Below are positions 55,711 to 64,000 of a stretch of 64,000 nt of DNA, in pieces. A program made the translations under genes and the position numbers. The first letter of the stretch is position 1; every line of letters begins with the position of its first letter. This stretch comes from Sphingobacteriales bacterium 44-15 (lineage in GTDB: Bacteria > Bacteroidota > Bacteroidia > Chitinophagales > Chitinophagaceae). The notes under the pieces were generated by a model. That model did no database searches. It was not told the DNA's origin and saw only the letters and a list, made by a program, of their open reading frames with translations. Location of the stretch: positions 62,001-126,000 of the forward strand of contig MKWG01000003.1 in NCBI GenBank assembly GCA_001899685.1, in the 5' to 3' direction.

Positions 55711-57801
55711 CTATGACGCTTCTACAACCAAAACCATTTCCCAGGGTGCAATTTCAGGTAATACGAATTTCTTATATATACCGTCTGATCCGGATGACCT
55801 TATCTTTTCAGACCTGTTGCGCATGTTATATATTATGATCTCGTCACCATTTACCCTGAGTATAACTTCGGGCGCAACCGCCGGGTCAAACGAACTATTA
55901 GTAACTGCCATGGCAAGCTTTCCTGTTCCGGTACTACGAATCCAGCAATTCGCCTTATGAAAAGAAGCCACATAGCCTGGCAAACGATCTTTACTTAACC
56001 ACCTGAATATACTTTTTATCTGCGCTGACTTGGATTGACTGCCCATATAATTCCAGGGATAATATCCGGAAACGCATATTCTTCCTCCCAGGGCATTTTC
56101 AAACAACCCTAAAGTAATATCTGCTTGCTTTTTGCCGCTATAATCCACCAGGTAGGCCAGTGTGTCTGTATTTGGCTGTGTCGCCCGGATACCATACGCT
56201 GCTTCCTTGTAAAAGGATTGACGGTTATCACGCTGGCGTCTTCCAAAATGCCCATTGACAGGGTGGTCTGTAAATTGTTCAATCCTGTCCTTCATGCTGG
56301 TATCGCTGACACGGAAGCCGGTTAACGCTCCATAGCCTGATCTGTTGAGTTGCTCCAGTGCCGGCACATCCATATATACTCCCCCGGACAAAAGTTTACG
56401 GATAGCTTCATCATCCAAAGTATAAATATTATTCTCTGTAAGCATCGCCACAGCAGCATTCCTGTAATCGTAGCAGGCAGGTATCCCTGTTTCATACTGC
56501 TCCGGCCGTATTACAGGGCTGCCGCCCGGCCAGTCACCTGATTGTAACCTTTGTGCAGCCAGGCTGTTCTCATCCCATACAACAGAAGCTCCTTCTAAAG
56601 GATTTCTCGCAAATGTTGCTGCCAGCCGGTCCAAAAAAGGCCTTGTATTTTTCAGCTTTTGCAGCAGGGGTTCATACTCGTCCAGGGGCTCATCATAAAA
56701 TGACAGGACATTGAAAGCCGCTCCGGTACAGCCGGCGGCAATATGAGAAGCCGCTTCAAGCGCGGTTATCGAAGCCGCTTTCTTAAGCCGCTGATAGGGG
56801 AAATTCTCGATTTCAGATTGTATGACAGTAATGTTTGCCGGTAGTACAGACACCTGTCGCCCTATATCGTGAGATTTGCCTGCGAGTTCAGCAGTCATTC
56901 CATCCTGGTAATAGCCTCCTCCCGGGCGCCACCAGACCGTAGCGCCGGCTTTCCCGGACAGCGTTTTCGCCCAATTCGCAAAATCATACCCTTCATAAAA
57001 TCTGTCGCCGGTCATAAAACCAAGCGTCATATCAGGAGCAACACTATGAACTTCTGATTCGATAAGTTGAAACAGGTTATTAATGGTATTGCGATTATGG
57101 TCCAGCCATGCCCTCCGCCATTGAAGTTTGTCCTTCTGCTCACCATCCGAAAAAATTTGTATCAGTCGTTGTCTGGTCCATTTTCTGTGAGTTTCAGTTT
57201 CAAAAATGGAAATACAATTACTGCAAAAACATGTGAAACCTACAGGCATATGTCCGGCCAAACGAACATCATCATCGATCCATATATAATCCGGCCCTGC
57301 CGCTGCCGCAAGCTGATAAATACGCCGTATATAATTCCGGAATTCCCTGTCATTGGGACAGTAGGAGCCCCTTGAAACTTTACCGTTAATATCCGTTATA
57401 TACGTATAATTGCCGTGCAGGGAATGCTCAAGATTTTCTTCATGATGACCTATTGTACTTAAAATATTAATCCCGGCCTTGTACCCGCGAACCCTCGCCT
57501 GCTCCATCCGGATCTTTAATAGCTTCATTCGTCCGGCAAAATCTTCCAAAGGCAAAGGGGGATGCGTTGAAGAAGTAAAAAAGGTTATCTGATCGGTTAC
57601 TCCTTTATATTTGTCAAACAAATTCAAAAGATTTTCAAAACGTTGATCAGACATCCAGACAGCCGTACCTATCCTGAAACTCACGCTGGCTTTTGAAATA
57701 GAATCCGAAGATTGTGCCATGCCTTCATTTTTAAACATCAGCACGTTTACCGCCATCAGGAAGCAGCTATAAAAGATCCGTTTTATAAGAAAAAGGCTCA
57801 T
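55711..57801 (-). CDS. Secreted TIM-barrel-type protein of unknown glycoside hydrolase family
   Basis: No family is recognised with certainty. The 696-residue product has a signal peptide-like start (FYSCFLMAVNVLMFKNEGMA), a TIM-barrel-like region with DYIWIDDDVRLAGH and a paired-cysteine segment FTCFCSNCISIFE, and NFPYQRLKKAASITALEAAS. A second, Rossmann-like part has VVWDENSLAAQRL and YTLDDEAIRKLLSGGVYMDV, and a beta-rich end follows. The WIDDD motif and position resemble the WVDGD motif of the neighbour at 49118-51127, but overall similarity is slight. It starts 3 bases after the GH95-like gene, so it is part of the same operon. Confidence 0.65.
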   Translation of the reverse strand: MSLFLIKRIFYSCFLMAVNVLMFKNEGMAQSSDSISKASVSFRIGTAVWMSDQRFENLLNLFDKYKGVTDQITFFTSSTHPPLPLEDFAGRMKLLKIRMEQARVRGYKAGINILSTIGHHEENLEHSLHGNYTYITDINGKVSRGSYCPNDREFRNYIRRIYQLAAAAGPDYIWIDDDVRLAGHMPVGFTCFCSNCISIFETETHRKWTRQRLIQIFSDGEQKDKLQWRRAWLDHNRNTINNLFQLIESEVHSVAPDMTLGFMTGDRFYEGYDFANWAKTLSGKAGATVWWRPGGGYYQDGMTAELAGKSHDIGRQVSVLPANITVIQSEIENFPYQRLKKAASITALEAASHIAAGCTGAAFNVLSFYDEPLDEYEPLLQKLKNTRPFLDRLAATFARNPLEGASVVWDENSLAAQRLQSGDWPGGSPVIRPEQYETGIPACYDYRNAAVAMLTENNIYTLDDEAIRKLLSGGVYMDVPALEQLNRSGYGALTGFRVSDTSMKDRIEQFTDHPVNGHFGRRQRDNRQSFYKEAAYGIRATQPNTDTLAYLVDYSGKKQADITLGLFENALGGRICVSGYYPWNYMGSQSKSAQIKSIFRWLSKDRLPGYVASFHKANCWIRSTGTGKLAMAVTNSSFDPAVAPEVILRVNGDEIIIYNMRNRSEKIRSSGSDGIYKKFVLPEIAPWEMVLVVEAS

Positions 57802-57804
57802 GCG

Positions 57805-60486
57805 CTAAAATTGTTTAGGAATTCCGATCTGAGCTTCACCGGATGAATGAAATACCGGCGACTGGCAGGCTACAGGTTTTTCTTCAATCACTTCCCATTG
57901 CAGCTTTTCATAAGGTTCGGGCAGCAGCAATAAGGTTTCATTCTTCCTGATGGCAATTTTGGCTATTCCTTCTACTCCTTTAATTTTTTCCTTCTTTCTG
58001 CCGCTCCACCCAAAAGCCATCTCCCATGGCAGTTTTAACCTGCACAATTCACCCCAGGTACTTCTGATAGACATCCACGCAACCACACCGTTAATTATTT
58101 CCGTACTTACTACAAAACCTCCTTCAACATGCAGAGAACAGCGTGCACTTTGAGCTTCGTGTACGGCTGCGCCTACTACAATCACTCCATTACAACTTTG
58201 TATTACCGCTTCATTCATTGCTGTTGCCATTACCGACATTGATTCCATTGACATATGACGGAACGGCCACATAGGCAACGAGAACTTTTCTTTGTTCTTA
58301 AAACGGGTATCCATTACTTTATTGGTCCTGAAAAACATTTCTGCATCTTTATTTATCTCTTTTTCTACTCCCCAATGTCCCCAGCCGTTTGGATAAATTT
58401 GCCAGCGTGCAGGGAAAATATCCAACGTTTTTTTCAATGCGGAGCTCATTCCTAATCTTGCCATTACAACGGGTACGGGATCCCAACCCGTAATTCCCGG
58501 GCCATAGCATAACATGGTGGCACGCATGATATTCATTAAACGTTTTTCGCCGGCTTCTTTGACCACGGAAAGCTTTCCTGATGGAAAAACCGGGGCACTT
58601 GGAACAGATGGGAATATGCCATCCAGTAATTTCATGCCGAAATATTTGCCTTCAGGATCAGGTGTGTATGTACTCAACATACGGTTTTCCTTCAGCCCCC
58701 AACCTGCTGCTATTATCTGGTCGGAAGAAATCTCCTCCCCCTTAAAAAATCCGTCGTTCAATATTGTTTTTCCGGATACTGGCATCAAAATCCGGGATGG
58801 TACTTTGGCAAGCGGCAAGGGTGCAAGATTATTCATAATTTCTTCCCATACCGCCAACCGGGAATATCGTTCTCCTGCAACGCTATATGCTTCCAGAACT
58901 ATTCTGAAGAGTACATCTGCATACACCAGTTCCGTGAGCCCGTCCTTTAGTAAGATCCACCCCTCGTATCCGGAACCTTCCCTGGCATGATATTTTCCGT
59001 CCTGCTCTTTTATCAGCAATGATTCAAAAAACAAGGCAGCTTCAGTAATGAACGGAATCGCCTGATCTTTTAAAAATCGCTGATCGCCGGTATATTGATA
59101 ATACCTCCAAAAATCAAGTGCCATCTCGGCAACAGGGGTATGATTATGCGATTCGTTGGACGAATTATATCCTCTTCTTTCAGTAACATCAGCTATAAAA
59201 GCACCCTGCGCTCCGAATATCTTCGCGGCATCTGCTTTTGCCATGGGCAATGAGCGGAATCTGTAATTAAGGTATGGGATAAGCAAGTCGTGATGTCCGG
59301 CCGCATGCAAGGGCCAGTATAGCTGTTGCTGGTTCCAGTGAAAGTAAAAATTCCAGTTTTGCACATCCCGGTTCCATGCCCATAATCCATTGTTGAATCT
59401 ACCGGGATATTTGCCTCCCTGGCAACTTAAAGCATAGTACATTGTAAGGTGCCAGAGATGATTAAGATAGGCATCGCCGTAATCCATAAAACTACGCATC
59501 CATAAGCGCTTCCACTCTTGGATGTGATGCGCTCTTCCAATTACCGGGTCCAGTTGTTGCATTTCATCCAAAAGCCGGGTGGACACAAGCCGGCTATCCT
59601 CCGTAACAGGGGAAGTAACGTTTACCGCTAACCGAAAATCAAGATTTCCGGCTTGCGATATATTCACCACGGCTCTTCTTGAATGCTCCCGGACGTATTT
59701 CACGTCCACGGGCATATCAGTCAGTAACCGGGCAGCCGTAGTAAAATTCCGGTCGTTAAGCTCCTGGGTAATAGCTAATCCGTTTCCGTCAGCATTGCTG
59801 CTGGTTCCGGCTGTACCGATAGATGCATCCCCGTTAATTTGTGCATACCAATGCGAGTAGGTTCTTGAGCCAAATCGTTCCAGTATTATTTCCAGGGGAC
59901 TTTGTTCCTTAAAGTCTGTTTTGATATTGAATAATAACAATCCGGAAGTCCTGTCGACAAAAAATTCCAGGGAAATCTTTCCAAAGGGTGAATCAACATT
60001 CATATAAGCACACCCTTCGGCAATTGATAACCGGGCGGAAAACCCGCTCAGGAAAAGAGTACTGAATAAAGGATATTTAAAATCAATGATAAGGCGGCCC
60101 GCATGCCTGAGAGTAGTATTAAAATCTTCCTGTTCCTTATTCCAGTTACCGAAATTTTCAAAAGATGCATCTTCCCATAAATCTGACTTGTTCAGGGCCA
60201 CAATAATCCTGGACTCTTCACACCATATCAATGCAGTTACTTCGCCATTGCCAAGCGCAATCCCCTGTAAAGGGTCTATCGGAGGGCTTTCGTATACAAG
60301 ATCGTATTGTGAAACGCGGCCGGGCCATTGAATCCGCCACTCACCGTTTTGCAGGTCATAGGCAGAGCGAAGGGGACCTTCCCGGTAAGAAGATACGGAA
60401 GCAGATAAAAGAGAAGGCAGCGGCAGACCTGATGAAACCGCCGCCATGCTCATTAACCTGATAGCTCCTCTTCTGGATGTAGTCAT
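57805..60486 (-). CDS. GH95-like (DUF5703-type) exported glycoside hydrolase
   Basis: The 893-residue product begins with a twin-arginine-like signal (TTSRRGAIRLMSMAAVSSG), which suggests export in folded form. The N-terminal beta-sandwich (about 50-310) has LGNGEVTALIWCEESRIIVA and LNKSDLWEDASF, where GH95 and DUF5703 proteins carry the GNG...WxD pattern. The catalytic region is an (alpha/alpha)6-type barrel (about 330-750) with KYPGRFNNGLWAWNRDVQNW, FHWNQQQLYWPLHAAG and SNESHNHTPVAEMALDFWRY, close to the LQGxWN and NxQMNYWP segments of GH95. GH95 members act on alpha-L-fucosides or alpha-L-galactosides; with GH29 nearby, fucose is the likely target. The exact family should be treated as probable. 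Confidence 0.78.
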   Translation of the reverse strand: MTTSRRGAIRLMSMAAVSSGLPLPSLLSASVSSYREGPLRSAYDLQNGEWRIQWPGRVSQYDLVYESPPIDPLQGIALGNGEVTALIWCEESRIIVALNKSDLWEDASFENFGNWNKEQEDFNTTLRHAGRLIIDFKYPLFSTLFLSGFSARLSIAEGCAYMNVDSPFGKISLEFFVDRTSGLLLFNIKTDFKEQSPLEIILERFGSRTYSHWYAQINGDASIGTAGTSSNADGNGLAITQELNDRNFTTAARLLTDMPVDVKYVREHSRRAVVNISQAGNLDFRLAVNVTSPVTEDSRLVSTRLLDEMQQLDPVIGRAHHIQEWKRLWMRSFMDYGDAYLNHLWHLTMYYALSCQGGKYPGRFNNGLWAWNRDVQNWNFYFHWNQQQLYWPLHAAGHHDLLIPYLNYRFRSLPMAKADAAKIFGAQGAFIADVTERRGYNSSNESHNHTPVAEMALDFWRYYQYTGDQRFLKDQAIPFITEAALFFESLLIKEQDGKYHAREGSGYEGWILLKDGLTELVYADVLFRIVLEAYSVAGERYSRLAVWEEIMNNLAPLPLAKVPSRILMPVSGKTILNDGFFKGEEISSDQIIAAGWGLKENRMLSTYTPDPEGKYFGMKLLDGIFPSVPSAPVFPSGKLSVVKEAGEKRLMNIMRATMLCYGPGITGWDPVPVVMARLGMSSALKKTLDIFPARWQIYPNGWGHWGVEKEINKDAEMFFRTNKVMDTRFKNKEKFSLPMWPFRHMSMESMSVMATAMNEAVIQSCNGVIVVGAAVHEAQSARCSLHVEGGFVVSTEIINGVVAWMSIRSTWGELCRLKLPWEMAFGWSGRKKEKIKGVEGIAKIAIRKNETLLLLPEPYEKLQWEVIEEKPVACQSPVFHSSGEAQIGIPKQF

Positions 60487-60500
60487 ATAGCATGTATAAA

Positions 60501-61445
60501 TTATTGTAATGCTGAAGCCCGTTCAAACTTAGCGCCCGCCGGAAAATAGGATCTGAAAAACAATTTCATATCACCATTGAACAAAGCAACTCTCACTGTA
60601 CCCCAGGTTTCCTGGTCGCCGGTAGCATAAAAAAGGTAAGTTTTTCCATCCACTTCTATAAGATCAACATCAGAATTATTTTTTCCTTCCCCTTTTCCCG
60701 CTTCCAGGATAGGATTGAAGGGACTTAGTTCCCATGTCTTCAGATCTTTTGATCTTGCCATATACGATATCCATCCATTATGTGCCGGGACAGGTGCATG
60801 TAAATAAATAACATAATACCATGGGGCAAAATACCGTATTACCGGGCAGGCAGCATACTCTTTTTTCTGTCCCGTAAATACAAGACCTTCTATTTTTTCC
60901 CAATGCAGCAGATCTGCAGAACGTGCGAATTTGTAACAAAACTGTACCGGCTTATCCGATTCATATGCCATAATATAACCTTTGTCGTCCTTGCAAACCG
61001 ATGAGTTAAACAAATGTTCTCCTCCTTCCGGGGCAATTGCTATATTTTGCTGCCAGTTTTTCAAATCACTGCTGGAAAAATGATTAATGGTGGAGGAGTT
61101 CATTATCCTTCCGAAATTTTTGAACTCCAGGGCAAACACATGTAAAACATTGTTGCCGGAAAAAGCTGACACGAAAGAATGCCCCTTCCCAAACCGGGCA
61201 ACTTCATTTCCATTCTGCAGATCCTCAATATAGAGATAGGCATCGTCTCCTTTCGCATCCGCTCCACCTGGCCTGTAATTAGACACCAGCAATAAGCTTG
61301 AGTCGAAACACACTGGTGTATTTTCCATTGGAGTACGATTTGCCTGCGGAAAGGCAAAAGGCAGTTTTGTAAGCTTTGGGCTGACCTGGGCAAAACCATA
61401 TATAAACATGCACCCGCTAATTATTGTAAGAAGATATCTGTTCAT
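60501..61445 (-). CDS. Secreted propeller protein related to GH43/GH32-type folds
   Basis: The 314-residue product has a signal peptide (LTIISGCMFIYGFAQ) and repeated strands of a five-bladed propeller (HFSSSDLKNWQQNIAIAPEG; HLFNSSVCKDDKGYIMAYES; FARSADLLHWEKIEGL; MARSKDLKTWELSPFNP; NNSDVDLIEVDGKTYLFYAT). Each of these segments has a counterpart in the N-terminal half of the fucosidase fusion at 53270-55633. It may be a free-standing glycan-binding or glycoside-cleaving domain; catalytic acids are not clear. It lies 11 bases after susD4. Confidence 0.8.
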   Translation of the reverse strand: MNRYLLTIISGCMFIYGFAQVSPKLTKLPFAFPQANRTPMENTPVCFDSSLLLVSNYRPGGADAKGDDAYLYIEDLQNGNEVARFGKGHSFVSAFSGNNVLHVFALEFKNFGRIMNSSTINHFSSSDLKNWQQNIAIAPEGGEHLFNSSVCKDDKGYIMAYESDKPVQFCYKFARSADLLHWEKIEGLVFTGQKKEYAACPVIRYFAPWYYVIYLHAPVPAHNGWISYMARSKDLKTWELSPFNPILEAGKGEGKNNSDVDLIEVDGKTYLFYATGDQETWGTVRVALFNGDMKLFFRSYFPAGAKFERASALQ

Positions 61446-61456
61446 GATATCAGGTT

Positions 61457-62959
61457 TTAATATCCGTCATTTTGTTTTAACTGCGGGTTGTTATCCAGTT
61501 CTGCCTGGGGAAAAGGGAAACGGTAATGTTTTTGGTCAAATACCAGATTCACTCCACCCGGGTTTTTCAGTGTTGGCAATTTTGTGTGTGCGATCCCCCA
61601 TCTTTTGATATCAAAATAACGATATCCCTCCAGGGCAAGTTCTACACGACGTTCATGTCTTATAAAATCACGGAGGGTTTCTTTTGTATTATACTTTGCC
61701 CGGTCAACGGGAGGCATATTTACGCCCGGTCTGGACCGGATTTCATCAAGCGCATCATATATGCTTGCTTCCGGACCGCTGTCTTCATTCTTTGCTTCCG
61801 CATACATCAGCAATACATCCGCATAACGGATAGAAACCATATCCTGATCTGAATCTGTCCTGGCATAACTGAAGGGCGCATGCGAAAAGTCGGCATATTT
61901 TCGCATAACATACCCGGTCTGACCGGGATCCTGGGGGTCCGGCCACGATTCTTCAGCTACTCTCCGCATAGTTAAAACCAGCCTGGGATCCCTGTTGGCA
62001 AACGGAGTAGCAGCACTATATAACGGGGACTCCGATATCATTTTGCCATCAGTGCATTCATATTCATCAACAAGGTCCTGGTATGGGTCTATGCAACTGT
62101 ACCACCCGATCTGCACATCCATACTTTCTGTAAAAGCAGTGGGATTGGTAGGGCTCAGGTATTGGGTGGAGAATATGATTTCAGGATTGCCGCCCTGAGT
62201 AGCGGTTAAAAATAATCCGAGATAATTATCAGCGATCGAAAATTTTCCGGACTGCATCGTTTGTTGTGCAAAAGAAGCCGCTTCCGGCCATTTCTGTTCA
62301 TATAAAAGGACTCTTGCTTTTAATGATGTGGCGCTGCCTTTCACCGCGTGACCATTATAGGCTTCTTCCGGCAGTGAGGCGATTGCTGCATCCAAGTCTT
62401 CGTGAATGAACGCCAGGACATCTGCTTTAGGACTTTTGGCCACTTTGGCAGCTTCTGCACTTTCGGGAGTTTCACGATATAAAATCACATCGCCAAAAAA
62501 GTCAACCAGGTCAAAATACATTAATGCCCTTAAGAACCTTACTTCACCCTTATATTCCGTTATCTTGCTCGCATCCAACGGAACTTTGTCAACATTTTCC
62601 AGAAAATAGTTGCAATTGGCTATGCCTTTGTAAGGAGTATAATAAGCCATATTGACTGCGCCACCGGAAGTGGGACTGGTCACACCGATTGTCATAGCAG
62701 GGATATTAAAATAATCCCATTGTGCAAATGCGTTGTCTGAAAGACAATCCAGCCAAACCCTACGATAGCTGAGAAAATCAGATTGTAATTGCCTGTAGCA
62801 CCCTGCCAATGCCATTTTTACATCATCCTCCGTCTGCCAGAAGGTTCCGCTGGATATTTGATCTAATGGATTCCGGTCCAGGAAACTCTTGCTACAGGAT
62901 AAACAAGAAGCAAAAAAAGCAAGAATAGCTATCATTCTTATTTTATATAAAACTTTCAT
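61457..62959 (-). CDS. SusD/RagB-type surface lipoprotein (module 4)
   Basis: The 500-residue product has a lipoprotein signal (MIAILAFFASCLSC, cysteine near residue 22) and is a classical SusD: SFLDRNPLDQISSGTFWQTE after the lipobox, VRFLRALMYFDLVDFFGDVI, VLLMYAEAKNEDSG, and HERRVELALEGYRYFDIKRW near the end. This type differs from the SusD-like proteins of modules 1-3. It would bind the glycan handled by the downstream enzymes. It starts 20 bases after susC4. Confidence 0.96.
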   Translation of the reverse strand: MKVLYKIRMIAILAFFASCLSCSKSFLDRNPLDQISSGTFWQTEDDVKMALAGCYRQLQSDFLSYRRVWLDCLSDNAFAQWDYFNIPAMTIGVTSPTSGGAVNMAYYTPYKGIANCNYFLENVDKVPLDASKITEYKGEVRFLRALMYFDLVDFFGDVILYRETPESAEAAKVAKSPKADVLAFIHEDLDAAIASLPEEAYNGHAVKGSATSLKARVLLYEQKWPEAASFAQQTMQSGKFSIADNYLGLFLTATQGGNPEIIFSTQYLSPTNPTAFTESMDVQIGWYSCIDPYQDLVDEYECTDGKMISESPLYSAATPFANRDPRLVLTMRRVAEESWPDPQDPGQTGYVMRKYADFSHAPFSYARTDSDQDMVSIRYADVLLMYAEAKNEDSGPEASIYDALDEIRSRPGVNMPPVDRAKYNTKETLRDFIRHERRVELALEGYRYFDIKRWGIAHTKLPTLKNPGGVNLVFDQKHYRFPFPQAELDNNPQLKQNDGY

Positions 62960-62979
62960 ATTTTACCCGTTTAAACGAT

Positions 62980-64000
62980 TTAAAACTTTACATCAACACC
63001 AAAATTTATAATGCGCACTTGCGGAAACTGAGCATATCGTCCCCAGCCGCTGACCGTGCTACCTGTCCTGGAAAGGGTCTCCGGATCAGCTCCCTCAAAT
63101 TTTGTAAAGGTGAGCAGGTTATCGCCGGAAACGTACACGGTTAACCCTTTTGACCAGATCTTATCGGTTATGCGTTTAGGCAATGTATAAGACAGGTTCA
63201 CATTTTTCAAACGCAGGTAAGATGCATCCTGCAGGTAATACGTAGATGGGTAAGCAGATACACCCGCATAGCCCCATGATTCATAAATAGCAGGAACTGT
63301 ATTGCTCGGATTGGTAGGGCTCCATGCATCTCTAAACTTTGTGGTGGGTGGAGTTCCCTGAATAAAGGGATCAATCCCCCAACCGTTCAGCGGCATTTTA
63401 TTACCCTGGGTGCCCTGGAAAAACGCGCTCAATGCAAATCCTTTCCAGGAAGCATTTATTCCAAAAGAATAGGTAAAATCCGGGAATTTTCCTTTGATTG
63501 TTTTACGATCATCTGCATTTACAATACCATCACCATTCTGATCTTTTATTTTCAGATCGCCCGGGCGTGGAGCAAAGAATGGCTGTTTAGGTGACTTATC
63601 TATATCCTCCTGGCTTTGAAAAATTCCAACCCATTCATACATATAGTAAGAACCATAGGGTAATCCAACCTCATTCACGCCTTTGGTAGGCACTCTTATT
63701 TTCAGCAGCTCATTTTTGTAGGTACTAAATAAAACATAAGCGCCATAACTGAAATCTCCAATCCTATTGTTGTGACGCAACTGAGCTTCCCACCCCGTAT
63801 TTTGCAGCTTTCCGTCATTGGTAACAGGGCCGCTCAACCCTAAACTACCCGGCACAGGCTGTGTGGTAAGAATATCGAATGTGTTTTTCCTGAACCAGTC
63901 TAACGTCATGCCGAACAACCCCCTGGAGACTTCAAGATCCATACCAACGTTAATTACTTTTGTAGACTCCCATTTAATATTTTTATCTGTCAGTCGCGTC
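62980..64000 (-). CDS. SusC/RagA-type transporter, C-terminal 340 residues (module 4)
   Basis: The frame is open to the window edge, so the start lies outside. The visible part is the end of the beta-barrel: WESTKVINVGMDLEV, a KIKDQNGDGIVNADDRKTIK segment with an EF-hand-like acidic loop (typical of SusC), LRLKNVNLSYTLPKRI and YVSGDNLLTFTKFEGADPE near the end, closing with FGVDVKF. It heads the visible part of the operon and would move oligosaccharides through the outer membrane with SusD4. Confidence 0.95.
   Translation of the reverse strand, partial: TRLTDKNIKWESTKVINVGMDLEVSRGLFGMTLDWFRKNTFDILTTQPVPGSLGLSGPVTNDGKLQNTGWEAQLRHNNRIGDFSYGAYVLFSTYKNELLKIRVPTKGVNEVGLPYGSYYMYEWVGIFQSQEDIDKSPKQPFFAPRPGDLKIKDQNGDGIVNADDRKTIKGKFPDFTYSFGINASWKGFALSAFFQGTQGNKMPLNGWGIDPFIQGTPPTTKFRDAWSPTNPSNTVPAIYESWGYAGVSAYPSTYYLQDASYLRLKNVNLSYTLPKRITDKIWSKGLTVYVSGDNLLTFTKFEGADPETLSRTGSTVSGWGRYAQFPQVRIINFGVDVKF

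Noticed and set aside
1-64000. tRNA, rRNA, CRISPR array, prophage or insertion sequence
   Set aside because: Reading both strands of the gaps gave no cloverleaf, spaced direct repeats, transposase or integrase. Weak or decayed copies could still be missed without a search tool.

Overview
The window looks like a chromosomal segment of a Bacteroidota species, probably a member of the Chitinophagaceae. The evidence is four SusC/SusD-type outer-membrane pairs, a FecR-type anti-sigma protein, promoters of the TTTG / TAnnTTTG type (guaB, infA, pfkA), an alanine/glutamate-rich extension on ribosomal protein L17, and many SPII lipoproteins. No rRNA, tRNA, CRISPR array, phage, integrase or insertion sequence was recognised.

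Layout. 1-3.7 kb: the end of a thioredoxin-like gene, then a 548-base gap with three tandem copies of an unexplained motif-plus-terminator unit, then dprA and guaB. 4.2-22.8 kb: three consecutive susC/susD modules, each closed by a strong intrinsic terminator. Module 2 carries an intact fecR in front of an STN-bearing SusC. Module 3 is a relative of module 2 in which fecR has shrunk to a pseudogene and the SusC has lost its STN signalling domain. No sigma factor and no recognisable carbohydrate-active enzyme accompanies these pairs. 22.9-35.5 kb: a secreted seven-bladed propeller fused to a probable alpha/alpha-toroid domain, a lemA/TPM-domain operon, a PmoA-like secreted protein, a large FAD/Fe-S 2-hydroxyacid dehydrogenase, a metallo-beta-lactamase-fold hydrolase, an ABC exporter and a small hypothetical protein. 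Gaps here hold dispersed palindromic repeats built on GTGAGACG.

35.5-39.5 kb: a ribosomal alpha-type operon (infA, rpmJ, rpsM, rpsK, rpsD, rpoA, rplQ) with its own promoter and terminator, not attached to secY. 39.5-47.0 kb: housekeeping genes, namely carA, aroQ, an acyltransferase, a DUF4258 protein, a transglutaminase-like protein, a pfkA-pyk glycolytic pair and an RmlD-like reductase.

47.0-64.0 kb: one long minus-strand run of 11 tightly packed genes that reads as a polysaccharide utilisation locus. In transcription order it has susC (cut by the window edge), susD, a propeller protein, a GH95-like enzyme, an uncharacterised TIM-barrel-like protein, a propeller-GH29 alpha-L-fucosidase fusion, a sodium:solute symporter, a lipoprotein of the L-rhamnose mutarotase family, a second TIM-barrel-like protein, and lutB-lutA for L-lactate oxidation. 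The content suggests capture and trimming of a 6-deoxyhexose (probably L-fucose) glycan, anomer conversion and uptake of the sugar, and oxidation of L-lactate released by its breakdown. The sugar identity and the lactate link are inferences.
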